Assembly: GCF_032854445.1 (NCBI RefSeq)
Contig: NC_088295.1
Location: 806,501-870,500, forward strand
DNA: 64,000 nt
DNA from: Liolophura sinensis
Taxonomy: Eukaryota > Mollusca > Polyplacophora > Chitonida > Chitonidae
Reading direction: 5' to 3'
This document shows, in pieces, positions 33,255 to 46,439 of this stretch. The position numbers were made by a program, and so were the translations under genes. The stretch's first letter is position 1; every line of letters begins with the position of its first letter. The notes beneath the pieces are model-generated. The model searched no databases. It was not told where the DNA came from and was given only the letters and a program-made list of their open reading frames with translations.

Positions 33255-33500
33255 AGAACATCAGTGCGTGAATTTAGCCGTGTACCGACATTCACATTAA
33301 ATAGAGGACACCTTCCGATCAGCAAACCTAAAAATATAGTTGTTCATGCTACAACCAAGCATCATATTGCTATGCCGAGTGATAGCTACCAAATTGTTCT
33401 AAGCAACAATAATGCCTTGTTTCATATTATAGCAAAAAGAGCAGACCCAAATATAGAAATAATTGAAAACGTTAAAAAAAACGCGGAGAGGCTGATCTGA
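33255..33500 (+). CDS. Unassigned ORF in intron 5, about 80 codons
   Basis: A non-repetitive frame without ATG at its start reads VPTFTLNRGHLPISKPKN, NNNALFHIIAKRADPNIEI, IENVKKNAERLI and then a stop. The composition looks like real protein, with a helical, charged C-terminus. It begins after AACATCAG, a possible acceptor, although the pyrimidine tract is poor. It could be an alternative last exon, a remnant of a transposon-encoded protein, or chance. It does not extend the ankyrin pattern. Confidence 0.25.
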   Translation, partial: RTSVREFSRVPTFTLNRGHLPISKPKNIVVHATTKHHIAMPSDSYQIVLSNNNALFHIIAKRADPNIEIIENVKKNAERLI

Positions 33501-33654
33501 TAACCTCCGTTTGCCTGCCGCTGTACGTGGCGATGGTGGCACGGGCTAGTTTTTATCAGTCGGTCCGCCCATCTTTACTTCCGTTCATGTTTCTATCTGT
33601 CTGTTTGCCCTCCGGCTTTCCGACTCTCTAACAACGTAACTCCTACAATTTTCC

Positions 33655-35325
33655 GCCAATTTTCGTGACATTTGGCACCTGTATTAGGGCATACAATTTC
33701 CAGGGTTTTCGTGACACGTGGCACCTGTGTTAGAGCATACAATTTTCAGAGGGTTTTCGTGACACTTGGCAGCTGTGTTAGGGCATAAAATTTTCAGAGG
33801 ATTTCGTGACACTTGGCACATGTGTTTGGGCATACGATTTTCAGACGATTTTCGTGACACTTGGCACCTGTGTTAGGGCATACAATTTTCGGAGCGTTTT
33901 CATGACACTTGGCACCTGTGTTAGGGTATACAATTTTCAGCCGATTTTCGTGATACTTGGCACCTGTGTTAGATCATATAACTTTCAGAGGATTTTCGTG
34001 ACACGTGGCACTTGTGTTAGGGCATACAATTTTCAGAGAATTTTCGTGACACGTGGCACCTGTGTTAGAGCATACAATTTGCACAGTGTTTTGTGACACG
34101 TGGCACCTGTGTTAGGGCATACAATTTTCAGCCGATTTTCGTGACACGTGGTATCTGTGTTTGGGCATACAATTTTCAGAGGATTTTCGTGACAATTGGC
34201 ACCTGTAATAGGGCATACAATTTTCAGAGGATTTTTGTGACATTGGCACCTGTGTTAGGGCATACAATTTTCAGAGGATTTTCGTGACACCTGGCACTGT
34301 GTTAGAGCATACAATTTTCAGCCCATTTTCGTGACACTTGCACCTGTGTTAGAGCATACAATATTCAGAGAATTTTCGTGACACTTGGCACCTGTGTTAG
34401 GGCATAAAATTTTCAGACGATTTTCGTGACACGTGGCACCTGTGTTAGGGCATACGATTTTTAAAGGATTTTCGTGACAATTGGCACCTGTGTTAGGGCA
34501 TACAGTTTTCAGAGGAATTTCGGACACGTGGCACCTGTGTTAGATCATACAATTTTCAGAGGATTTTCGTGACACTTGGCACCTGTGTTAGTGCATACAA
34601 TTTGCAGAGGATATTCGTGACACATGGCACCTGTGTTGGGGCATACAATTTTCAGAGGATTTTCGTGACACTTGGCACCTGTATTAGGGCATACAATTTT
34701 CAGAGGATTTTCGTGACACTTGGCACCTGTGTTAGGGCATACAATTTTTACAGTGTTTCGTGACACTTGGTACTTGTGTTGGGGCATACACTTTTCAGAG
34801 GATTATAGTGACACGTGTCACCTGTGTTAGGGCATACACTTTTCAGCCGATTTTCGTGACACGTGGCACCTGTGTTAGGGCATACAATTTCAGCCGATTT
34901 TCGTGCCACTTGGCACCTGTGTTAGAGCATACAATTTTCGGAGCGTTTTCGTGACACTTGGCACCTGTGTTAGAGCATACAATTTTCAGCCGATTTTCGT
35001 GACACTTGTCACCTGTGTTAGGATATACAATTTTCAGCCGATTTTCGTGACACGTGGCACTGTGTTAGATCATACAATTTTCAGAGGATTTTCGTGACAC
35101 TTGGCACCTGTGTTAGAGCATACAATTTTCAGCCGATTTTCGTGACACGTGGCAGCTGTGTATGGGCATACAATTTTCAGAGAATTTTCGTGACACTTGT
35201 CACCTGTGTTAGGGCATACAATTAGCAGCCGATTTTCGTGACACGTGGCACCTGTGTTAGGGCATACAATTTTCAGCCGATTTTCGTGACACTTGGCACC
35301 TGTGTTAGGGCATACAATATGTAGA
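33655..35325. repeat. 48-bp minisatellite, about 34 copies
   Basis: Unit TTTTCGTGACACTTGGCACC, TGTGTTAGGGCATACAATTT, TCAGAGGA. TGACAC recurs 48 bases apart (33855, 33903). Single-base deletions in some units break the otherwise open frames (64-119 codons). Variants CCGATT, AGGATT and GCGTTT alternate at the unit end. Confidence 0.95.
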
Positions 35326-36011
35326 TATCCATGATATTTTTTTACCTCCATCTTGTGAATTAATCTCATAGTTATTGCCGGTTGAGTAAATGATTCTTTG
35401 CTCAGCGCAATTCGCCCTAAAGATCTCAAGGGATTTTCATAATGAAAAAACCCAGATGTATTGGTGTCAATATGTAGGTATTGATCAGGCGTTTTCCAAA
35501 CAGTGGTGGATGATAGCTCACAAGCAGAAGAGCAATGTATTTACTGGTTCGAGACATTTGGTCGGGGAATGGGGAGAATACCCCCATCTTTTGATGACTC
35601 TTTTTCTCCGTCAGCGAGGGAAGCCGACCTAATAACCTCCCTGAACATGCGGCGGGACTAGGCCGTAAGAGGGACTGGTTTCCATTGTCGTGACCTTGAA
35701 AGGACGGCAGACAATTAAGCCACTCGATTAGACCCGATGGGAGAAATCTGGATAGCTTCTCTTGTTTAGGTCAGAGATTATGCTTACAACTTCACTATAA
35801 TCAGATATGTTGTGGACTCATTGACCAGGAATTGAAGGTGGTGATCGCACAGCTTGTGGGGTAACATGGGTAGTTAGGTGCATCGATTCATTTATTAAGT
35901 GTTAAAGCTCAAAATTTGTAGATATTCTACATTTACTTCACCACACACACTCGGAAATTTCACATCTTCTTGTCCATACCTTTTTCTCAGCAATGATTTA
36001 TTATTCTCTAG

Positions 36012-36122
36012 GAAGGGGAAACCCCTTATTCACTGGCGTTGAGAAGCACGAATCCCAGATGTATTCTGTTCGTGAGGTCACTGACGGAGAGGGAGTATCA
36101 CAGCGAGGGGGATATTCTCTCG
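36012..36122 (+). CDS. Ankyrin gene exon 6 (repeat 10, end of ankyrin domain)
   Basis: Acceptor TTATTCTCTAG before 36012 and donor CTCG|GTAAGT after 36122. The 111 bases enter in phase 0 straight after QDK of exon 5 and encode EGETPYSLALRSTNPRCILF followed by VRSLTEREYHSEGDILS. This gives QDKEGETPYSLA, a normal ankyrin turn and first helix, and then the chain leaves the repeat pattern. It therefore looks like the C-terminal cap of the ankyrin domain. It ends in phase 0, which does not match the next exon found. Confidence 0.85.
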
Positions 36123-36760
36123 GTAAGTCCTTCTGGCCTTGACAATCCAGTTTACAGCAGCATCTTTCAAACAAGGGGAATAACTCCTGCATTGCGTTTA
36201 AAATTTCAATTGGATATTAACCTGTACATTTTTCTTACCATTCTGTCGTGATGGTCAGTGATGTACAGTTAATGATATTATTATTATTATTTATTGTAAA
36301 TTGTAATGTGACTTAACGTTAGTGGGTTCTATTTAGGCGTAAGAGTCAATATTTCAAATAAACATTCGCAGATATGAAAACAAAGATATTATTATGGTGA
36401 ATCGTCATTAATTTTCTAATAAAAGCCATTTTTTTGTTTTATGTCATTTCACACATGCAATACATGTGTAGGCCTAAATTTTGTGACACAGAAAGGTGTG
36501 TGTTTAATACACAGATGCTAACTAGCTTTATGTAATGTGGGTAGGTAGGTAGGTAGGTCATCTTGGTGGATTGGTGTCCCCAGTGGGTAGGGGACCCGGT
36601 CGACAGGGTTACCCCAAGATTATTTCTGTGGTTATATTGTGACGGCAGTGGGTGTATTGTGACGGCAGTAGTTACATTGTGGCCGCAGTGGGTATACGAT
36701 CGCAGTGAATAGCTGAGGGCTACATCACACGGGAATAACAATGAGATTACCGCTAGGGTT
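36123..36760. other. Intron sequence with a GTAG microsatellite
   Basis: Mostly AT-rich unique sequence. GTAGGTAGGTAGGTAGGT at about 36541 leads into the arrays that follow. Confidence 0.55.
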
Positions 36761-36769
36761 AACACTAGG

Positions 36770-37640
36770 ACTATCCCCGTTAGTATAACTTTACCCCAGT
36801 GGTTAGGGTAACTCCAGTAGTCGTGAGGTTACCCCAGTAGATAAGTAACTCTAGTGAGTAGGTGACCCCAGTTGTAGGTTAGCACAGTAGGCAGGTGACC
36901 CCAGTAGGTACAAGGTTATCCCTGTAAGTATAACTTTACCCCAGTGATTAGGGTTACTCAGTAGTCGTGAGGTTACCCAGTGGATAAGTAACTCTAGTGA
37001 GTAGGTGACCCCAGTTGTAGGTTAGCACAGTAGGCAGGTGACCCCAGTAGGTACAAGGTTATCCCTGTAAGTATAACTTTACCCCAGTGATTAGGGTTAC
37101 TCAGTAGTGTGAGGTTACCCCAGTAGATAAGTAACTCTAGTGAGTAGGTGACCCCAGTTGTAGGTTAGCACAGTAGGCAGGTGACCCCAGTAGGTACAAG
37201 GTTATCCCAGTAGGAATAACTTTACCCCAGTGATTAGGGTTACTCCAGTAGTCGTGAGGTTACCCCAGTGATAAGTAACTCTAGTGAGTAGGTGACCCCA
37301 GTTGTAGGTTAGCACAGTAGGCAGGTGACCCCAGTAGATACAAGGTTATCCCAGTAGGAATAACTTTACCCCAGTGATTAGGGTTACTCCAGTAGTCGTG
37401 AGGTTACCCCAGTCGATAAGTAACTCTAGTGAGTAGGTGACCCCAGTTGTAGGTAGCACAGTAGGCAGGTGACCCAGTATGTACAAGGTTATCCCTGTAA
37501 GTATAACTTTAACCCAGTGATTAGGGTTACTCCAGTAGTGGTGAGGTTACCCCAGTGCAAAAGTAACTCTAGTGAGTAGGTTGTAACCTCCAGTTGTAGA
37601 TTAGCACAGTAGGCAGGTGACCCAGTAGGTATAAGATTAT
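36770..37640. repeat. 143-bp minisatellite, about 6 copies
   Basis: Long unit starting GTAGGCAGGTGACCCCAGTA, then CAAGGTTATCCC, TAACTTTACCCCAGTGATTA and GATAAGTAACTCTAGTGAG. Starts GTAGGCAGG are 143 bases apart (36887, 37030). Internal similarity between GGTGACCCCAGT segments suggests that shorter units fused. Confidence 0.92.
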
Positions 37641-39575
37641 CCCAGTTGGTATTAGGGGACTATGGTGGGTAGCGTTAGCAAAGAGGGCAGGTGACCCCAG
37701 TAGGTACAAGGCTATGCCAGTTGGTATTAGGGGACTATGTGGGTAACGTTAGTACAGGCGACAGGTGACCCAGTAGGTACAAGGTTATCCCAGTTGATAT
37801 TACGGAGCTATGGTGGGTAAGGTTAGCACAGTGGGCAGGTGACCCCAGTAGGTATAAGCTTATCCCATTTGGTATTGGGGGTTATGGTGTGATAGCGTTA
37901 CACAGTGGGCAGGTGACCCCAGTAGGTAAAAGGTTATCCCATTTGGTATTGGGGGTTATGGTGGGTAGCGATAAGTAGCGTTATGGGGGGTATGGGGGTT
38001 AAGGTTAACACAGTGGGCAGGTGACCCCAGTAGGTATAAGGTTATCCCAGTTGTCAATAGGGCAATGTTGGGTATTGTTAGCACAGTGGGCAGTTGACCC
38101 CAGTAGGTATAAGCTTATCCCATTTGGTATTGGGGGTTATGGTGGATAGCGTTAACACAGTGGGCAGGTGACCCCAGTAGGTAAAAGGTTATCCCATTTG
38201 TATTGGGGGTTATGGTGGGTAGCGTTATGGGGGGCATGGGGGTTAAGGTTAACACAGTGGACAGGTGACCCCAGTAGGTATAAGGTTATCCCAGTTGGTA
38301 TTAGGAGGCTATGGTGGGTAGCGTTAGCACAGTGGGCAGGTGACCCCAGTAGGTATAAGGTTATCCCAGTTGGTATTAGGGGACTATGGTGGGTAGGGTT
38401 AACACGGTGGGCAGGTGACCCCAGTGGGTATAAGGTTATCCCAGTTTGTCATAGGGGGCAATGTTGGGTATTGTTAGCACAGTGGGCAGTTGACCCCAGT
38501 AGGTATAAGCTTATCCCATTTGGTATTGGGGGTTATGGTGGATAGCGTTAACACAGTGGGCAGGTGACCCCAGTAGGTACAAGGTTATCCCATTTGGTAT
38601 TGGGGGTTATGGTTGGTAGCGTTACCACAGTGGGCAGGTGACCCCAGTTGGTATTACGGGCAATGGTGGGTAGCGTTAACACAGTGGGCAGGTGACCCCA
38701 GTAGGTATAAGGTTATCCCAGTTAGTATTAGGGGGCAATGGTGAGTATTGTTAGCACAGTGGGCAGGTGACCCCAGTAGGTATAATGTTATCCCAGTTGA
38801 TCTTAGGGGGCAACTGTGAGTATTGTTAACACAGTGGGCAGGTGACCCTATTAGATATAAGGTTATCCCAGTTGGTATTAGGGGACTATTGTGGGTAGGG
38901 TTAGCACAGTGGACAGGTGACCCCAGTAGGTATAAGGTTATCCCTGTTGGTGTTAGGGGCAATGGTGGGTAGGGTTAACACGGTGGACAGGTGACCCCAG
39001 TAGGTACAAGGTTATCCCAGTTGGTATTAGGGGACTATAGTGGGTAGGGTTAACAGGATGGGCAGGTGACCCCAGTAGGTATAATGTTATCTCAGTTGGT
39101 CTTAAGGGTCAATGGTAGGTATCGTTAGCACAGTGGGCAGGTGACCCCATTAGGTATAAGGTTATCCCAGTTGGTATTAGGGGACTAATATGGGTAGGGT
39201 TAGCACAGTGGACAGGTGACCCCAGTAGGTATAAGGTTACCCCAGTTGGTATAAGGGGGCTATGGTGAGTAGGGTTAACACAGTGGGCAGGTGACCCCAG
39301 TAGGTATAATGTTATCCCATTTGGTAATAGGGGGCTATGGTGGGTAGCGTTAGCACAGTGGGAAGGTGAACCCAGTAGGTATAAGGTTATACCAGTTGGT
39401 ATTAGGGGACTATGGTGGGTAGCGTTAGCACAGTGGGCAGGTGACACCAGTAGGTACAAGGTTTTCCCAGTTGATATTACGGAGCTATGGTGGGTAAGGT
39501 TAGCACAGTGGGCTGGTGACCCCAATAGGTATAAGGTTATCCCAGTTGGTATTAGGGGGCTATGGTGGCACAGTG
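37641..39575. repeat. 75-bp minisatellite, about 26 copies
   Basis: Unit GTGGGCAGGTGACCCCAGTA, GGTATAAGGTTATCCCAGTT, GGTATTAGGGGACTATGGTG, GGTAGCGTTAGCACA, 75 bases (38332 to 38407). It shares its first half with the 143-bp family to the left, so the two arrays have a common origin. The 75-base length is divisible by three, giving long empty frames on the minus strand. Confidence 0.94.
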
Positions 39576-39579
39576 GGTG

Positions 39580-41365
39580 TCCTACATTGCTCATATATGA
39601 TGCTCAAGCTGTCATCCTCGTGCGAGGGACGAGATTAGCAGGGTTAGCCTGGGGATGGCAGACGAATGGCTCTAATTCCCCGACTGTCTTACCTCAGTGC
39701 GCCATTGGCGGCACACTTCAGTTTTTCTGTTTTTTAAGCTTTGTATTTCTCGTTAATAAAAATGTTATTGTCATACGTCTTGAGTTTAGACACGGAGTTT
39801 TGGGAAGTTTGGTGGATATGGTAGAATTAATAAGATAATGGCCGCGTCCTGGAGGTGGGGAATGATGAAAATGTCCGCTGTTGTGTGTTCTAAACAAGAG
39901 AAAGTCGGGACGAAACATGTGTAGGTTGATCTTTTTGAAATTCTGAGTGTCATAACACCTTTATCGTTCGACAAGTATTACATCTTACCATGACTTGTAT
40001 GAAGACCACAGCTGTGTGTCAGGCCGACTTTAAAACAGGAAGGATCATTTCAAGTTTGCCGTTGTAGACTGCCCTAAATTGGATAACAATATACCGAAGG
40101 GTCCTGCATATGGCGTGTAGATGACTCACCTGGTAGCATTTGTTAGATCCCGTATTTTTTGTGCCTAGTTATTAATGCAGAAACTGGTGTGTCAAGGTCA
40201 TTGTGAAAAGCCTTCACTCTAAGTTTCATAAATTTTACATCATTTTGCACCAGATCTCTGGCATTATAATATATACCAAGGGGTGGTCCCTGGTAAAAAA
40301 TATTTAAAAAATATGGAAGACCACATTGACAACTCTTTCATCTAAACTTCGTGTAATTTTTACGTTCTCTCGACCTTCAGGTAGTAATGCCTAAATAGAG
40401 CATCTCAGCACCAAGTGAAAACGGTGTTTCCGGTATGTTCTTGTTGAGAACGTGCCTTGCATTACCAAAGCCACGCAAATCCTTCTCAAATTTTATACCA
40501 TGTCTTTCCACCTTCGATAAACTCCAAGCATTAATTAATTAATTCATTCATTCATTCGTTCATTCCACCTTTGATGGGTGTGGAGTTCTAACAAATGTTA
40601 TCGTTTTCCTGTATTTGTGTTTTATGTATCGCTAGTCAGTGTAATTTTATTTGAATTATTTCAATTCACTACTTAAGCTGACTCATCTGTGTTGATAGAA
40701 TTTTGTTTGACGAGTTATTAAAATCCACCTTATTGATTAATTTGATCAAAAGTCAGCTTACCCTGAGTTCACATTTTAGAGCTGTTTATATTAAGCGTTA
40801 CTTAATCATAACAATATTACAGAGTTCAAATTCAACATTCATTCTTCCCTGTGTTAAAGCAGTTTAAAAGTTCTCGAAAAATTTCAAAACTTTTCGATCA
40901 ATTCCAAATGAGTGCTTGTATGGTGACCGTGTTTACTTCTACATATTAGAAATATTTCTCCACTTTATATTTGAGTTGTTGTTAGTTGTTTAAGCGATGG
41001 ACACATTCAGAAAAACATTTGAATATTAAATGATAAGAAAACAAATAGTGAATATATATGTCTATAGAATTACAACATGACTTTATCTGCTTCTTGTGAT
41101 CATGAACAAGCATAAATTTGGGATTTTTGTGTTCTCTTGCGTTTAACGAAGTTGAAAAGGTCTTTGCAGGTATTCTTCAGAAGTGAATTTTATGGAACGA
41201 ATTCAACCAGCTTTTAATCGAACATCGGTCAAAACAAGTTGCATAGTTGCTTATACGGCCAAAATCATTAGTCTTAGTCTTTCCAGTAATGTCAGGGAGA
41301 CATTCATGTGTATAGTGTGATGTCGCTCAGGTGAGAGTTAAGGATCCATCATTGTTGTGATGAGA
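39580..41365. other. Long intron, unique sequence
   Basis: AT-rich, no array or mobile element recognised, except ATTCATTCATTCATTCGTTC near 40545. No exon of the ankyrin gene could be identified here. Confidence 0.5.
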
Positions 41366-41366
41366 C

Positions 41367-41741
41367 CAACAGCCTTCAGCATCCCCTCACGAGCTGCCAG
41401 AGAGGAATCGTGAAGATGACCGACCTGCCACGCAGCCTTCAACGCCCCCTCACGGGCTGATAGAGACGAGTCATGAAGACAGACCGACCTGCCACGCAGC
41501 CTTCCGCTGCCAGAGAGGAATCGTGAATACAGATCACCCTGTCACCCACCCTTCAGCGCCCACTCACGAGCTCCCAGAGAGGAATCGTGAAGACAGACCG
41601 ACTTGTTGCCCAGCTTCAGCGCCCCCTCACGGGCTGCTAGAGACGAATCGTGAAGACAGGCGGACCTTTCGCCCAACCTCAGCGCCCCCTCACGGGATGC
41701 CAGAGAGGAATTGGGAAGATAGACACACTGTGGTTGTCTGA
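41367..41741. repeat. About 65-bp proline-rich coding-like repeat, 5-6 copies
   Basis: Units contain CCTTCAGCGCCCCCTCACGG, GCTGCCAGAGAGGAATCGTG and AAGACAGACCGACCTGCC. One plus frame stays open for 124 codons (PSAPPHGLLETNREDRRT-like repeats) from CAACAG at about 41367 to TGA at 41739-41741, even though unit lengths vary. There is no ATG at its start, and a TGA lies just before a possible acceptor (ACCAACAG). It could be a repeated exon, but no donor is seen. Confidence 0.8.
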
Positions 41742-41759
41742 TTGTTTCAATCAGGTGGA

Positions 41760-44735
41760 TTAAGAAGGAGTTATCACATAAGTATGCTGTCTCTGTCAGA
41801 CCTTTACTTACTCACTGCGCATGTCCCGATCTGTAGCCGGGTTCAAGGTGGACGGTAGGTATACATGAGCTCTACAGGCCCTCATTACTAAAGTGTTAAG
41901 AATTTACTCTGTGACATTGCTGCTACTGCTGCTACAGCAGTCGGGCATTTAGGCTGATTAGGGTTTGATGCGGCGACAAGAGAAGGCTTCACCGGTGCAC
42001 TGGTTTGTTGACTTTACCGAAAACCATCAGGATCGCTGGAATATTAGAGCAGGATTAACATGACTTGCACCTTCAGCAGACGCTGCTCCAGGGGTTGATT
42101 GTTTGTTTAAGTTCAAGTTCATTGCCGGCCTGATCTCTTCACATGTCGACACTTTAACACCTGCCTTTATTACCAAAGGCAATCCATGTTTGAGGCTCAT
42201 TTGTTTTCACAAGAACCAATACGAACCAATAATTCCTGTACCGAAAGACACACCGACGGGTGACTAGCTTAAAGAACTTTATTTGTGTCAAACTGTGTTC
42301 ATATTCCTATTGATAAGTCTGTATAGAGTAATGGGCTGGACATTATCAGTAGTCCCTTCATCAGTTCTGTAAACGGCATATAAGCTATAATTCCTCCATG
42401 GTCATACGTCGCTAATTTGAATGATAAACTACCGTCATTAACAAAGGCAAAAATGTTCGCGTTTCAAATTGTAGCAATCTAAAGATAAGGCTGCGATTCT
42501 TTACCTGATCTTCCGCGCTGCTTTGACCATGATTTAATCTTTCTGCTCTGGTTTAATGTGTTAAAGTACCGCGCCCATCGGGCTTGGTTTCTCAGTTGCG
42601 GCAACCATTAAGTCTCTGTATAGGCTTATAATTATCACTCATCCTTAGATCAGGATGAAGCTGATTCTGCCGGCTATAAACAAGGCTAAGGGAAGGCCAC
42701 CCGGTTGATAAAACGGCAGCTAACCAGTGTCTCTATGTTTGACATCTCTCTTCCACGCTCCTGATGATCAACTTAAATTATTTGTGCAGAATTATTAAAA
42801 TCGATGTTCAGTATATCTTTGCTCCACCCATATTTTATCGGGCTTTGCGGGCAAATCGTGTGCCCCATGTTTCGCTATCCCTGGCGTTGAGCTGTCGGGC
42901 GCGTTGCCAGTGAGGTGGAGCCCAATGTTACAGCCGCCGTTAGTTTGATATTGAACAATGAGTAGAGCTGTGCCCAGAGATTGTCCTGTGAGCGATACGG
43001 ATCCACGACAGACCTCATTATAGATTATCCCCGTACTCAGATAAGATACATTCACATCAAACACGGTTTTGTTTAGCTTATGCCGTTATATAACGACCGT
43101 GGAATGTTCTCCGTCTCCTGTTTTTGTCGTCTTTTCTTACGTTATCTGTTTGGTTTAAATATGTCAGCCTCACTGACATATTCAAACATCTTTTGACATA
43201 CACCCTAATACGGCTTCCCTTCTGAAAAAGTCAAACGAATAAACAGTGCAGTCAGCATTTCTAGACAAACTGATTCGTCATCGAGACTTACAGCTGGATG
43301 GTGTGTGGTGTTCCACAAAACTGTACCGCCAAGTTAAAACGCACCATTTATCAGGTTGGCCATTCTTTGTAATTAACATTGACCCATTATGTGGTCATGT
43401 AGCCCTCTTTTGTCCTATGTGCAGATGCTTTTTGGCTCTGATAAACCTTTCACGCTTTTCCCAAACAGAACTGATAAATGCTTTATACTTTAATGGTACT
43501 CAAAGGTATTTCCACCAAGCCGATTTTTATTGGATTTATGTCAAGCGTAAAATAGCAATATTAGGACTTACTGGTCAAAAAAATTGAAGGTGTTTGGTAC
43601 TTTTCTTAGTATTATATTATTTGACTACACATGTTCCCGGGGGGTATGATTTAAATATCTGTAATATCAACATGATATTTACATTATGTTTCTGATTTTA
43701 CTTTGTATGCTGGTTCCCGCTGGTGGATTAACAGACCACCACAACCCACACCTATCCCAAATCACCACTCACACCCTCACACCCCCACAACATCCCGAGT
43801 CCATGTCTCTTTGTATTGTTCTCCCGTGAAAGTTTATATGACAACACAGCAGTTTGAGTGATTATACATCAAAGACGTCCAGTAAATTGCAGTCAACATC
43901 GCTGCATTGTTTTTTTACCTAATTCTGTTGAGACCAAAGACTTTGAGTGCGTGTAATTTGCTACTGTTTAAGCAATTACCTATACAGTAACAATAAAACC
44001 GCAGTTAAGGTAAATAGTCAAGGGGCCGAATTTCACCGGTTACGTGTAACCATTTGCCAACGACCACGCTGTCTTCGCTGCTCTAGTTGTACTGTATATG
44101 CTGTAGTCTTATACATCATATACATTTAATACTGATTTGATGTGAAGAATGTGTATTGCGCTGATAGGTTCACGCATTCCAGTCAGCACATGACCGGTAG
44201 CATCACCGTTACTCAGTACGTTCCCACAAGATCTGTCAGCTCCAGTGTTGCGAATAGCATAAAACTAACAAATATGAAAATGTTGTGAATATAGAAAGCA
44301 CGTTTGGTTTGGGTCCATGTGCATTAATCGTCTTATTGACAGGCGGATAAGCTTAACCAACATCGGATTGTCCAGCTGCATCCTGAAGCGATTAAGCGAC
44401 AAACCCTCACACCAATAGCCGGGGGGGAGAAAGTGCCCAAACTATCGTCTTAACACAACACAGTGTTTATGTATCCCGTTCAAAGGTCACGTGGTATTCC
44501 TTCAAATCCGTGACGTCACCTGCCACTAAGTCGCTGTCTTCTGGAATGACAGCGTGTCCCAGCTGATAGTGGAAGCTAGTAGACCACCGCACTATTGACA
44601 CATCCCCATCCGTCCTACTGATTGTTGGACCACACCTTTCATCAAACCGTGCCAAACTTATTCACCCAGTTTGCGCTATGTACCATGCAGCAGAAACCTA
44701 TTACAAAATAAAGCTAAAGGGTGTAGCTATTTGCA
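41760..44735. other. Long intron, unique sequence
   Basis: About 3 kb without arrays. A 113-codon frame (43246-43587, beginning AFLDKLIRHRDLQLDGVWC after the initiator and QS) follows CAGTGCAG, but it has no donor and no recognisable domain. A C/A-rich stretch lies near 43740-43790. Confidence 0.45.
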
Positions 44736-46427
44736 TGGATGAGTACAGTGAACATGCATGTATATCACTGTAAGATGGGTGGTGCCTACAGTGAACATGC
44801 ATGTATATCACTGTAAGATGGGTGCCTAAAGTGAACATGCATGTATATCACTGTAAGATGGGTGCCTAAAGTGAACATGCATGTATATCACTGTAAGATG
44901 GGTGCCTAAAGTGAACATGCATGTATATCACTGTAAGATGGCTGCCTAAAGTGAACATACGTGTATATCACTGTAAGATGGGTGCCTACAGTGAACATGC
45001 ATGTATATCACTGTAAGATGGATGAGTACAGTGAACATGCATGTATATCACTGTAAGATGGGTGCCTACAGTGAACATGCATGTATATCACTGTAAGATG
45101 GATGAGTACAGTGAACATGCATGTATATCATTGTAAGATGGGTGCCTAAAGTGAACATGCATGTATATCACTGTAAGATGGGTGCCTACAGTGAACATGC
45201 ATGTATATCACTGTAAGATGGGTGCCTAAAGTGAACATGCATGTATATCACTGTAAGATGGGTGCCTAAAGTGAACAGGCATGTATATCACTGTAAGATG
45301 GGTGCCTAAAGTGAACATGCATGTATATCACTGTAAGATGGGTGCCTAAAGTGAACATGCATGTATATCACTGTAAGATGGATGCCTAAAGTGAACATGC
45401 ATGTATATCACTGTAAGATGGATGCCTAAAGTGAACATGCATGTATATCACTGTAAGATGGATGCCTAAAGTGAACATGCATGTATATCACTGTAAGATG
45501 GATGCCTAAAGTGAACATGCATGTATATCACTGTAAGATGGGTGCCTACAGTGAACATGCATGTATATCACTGTAAGATGGCTGCCTACAGTGAACATGC
45601 ATGTATATCACTGTAAGATGGCTGCCTAAAGTGAACATACGTGTATATCACTGTAAGATGGCTGCCTAAAATGAACATGCATGTATATCACTGTAAGATG
45701 AATGTCTAAAGTGAACATACGTGTATATCACTGTAAGATGGCTGCCTTAAGTTAACATGCATGTATATCACTGTAAGATGGATGCCTACAGTGAACATGC
45801 ATGTATATCACTGTAAGATGGATGCCTAAAGGGAACATGCATGTATATCATGCATATATATGACTGTAAGATGGGTGCCTAAAGTGAACATGCATGTATA
45901 TCACTGTAAGATGGGTGCCTAAAGTGAACATGCATGTATATCACTGTAAGATGGCTGCCTAAAGTGAACATGCATGTATATCACTGTAAGATGGATGAGT
46001 ACAGTGAACATGCATGTATATCACTGTAAGATGGCTGCCTAAAGTGAACATGCATGTATATCACTGTAAGATGGGTGCCTAAAGTGAACATGCATGTATA
46101 TCACTGTAAGATGGGTGCCTAAAGTGAACATGCATGTATATCACTGTAAGATGGATGAGTACAGTGAACATGCATGTATATCACTGTAAGATGGGTGCCT
46201 AAAGTGAACATGCATGTATATCACTGTAAGATGGGTGCCTAAAGTGAACATGCATGTATATCACTGTAAGATGGCTGCCTAAAGTGAACATGCATGTATA
46301 TCACTGTAAGATGGGTGCCTAAAGGGAACATGCATGTATATCACTGTAAGATGGGTGCCTAAAGGGAACATGCATGCATATCACTGTAAGATGGATGCCT
46401 AAAGTGAACATACATGTATATCACTGT
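44736..46427. repeat. 40-bp minisatellite, about 42 copies, very uniform
   Basis: Unit GTGAACATGCATGTATATCA, CTGTAAGATGGGTGCCTAAA. The main variants are GGTGCC, GATGCC, GCTGCC and GATGAGT before TAAA or ACA. Only one unit near 45850 carries an insertion (TGCATATATGA). Each unit holds the palindrome CATGCATG and a donor-like CTGTAAGA. Confidence 0.97.
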
Positions 46428-46439
46428 AAAAAAAATAGA

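Noticed and set aside
41267-41331. Exon after CTTAGTCTTTCCAG and before CTCAG|GTGAGA
   Set aside because: From the strong acceptor all three frames stop. From the inner AG the exon would leave in phase 2, which does not match 53695.
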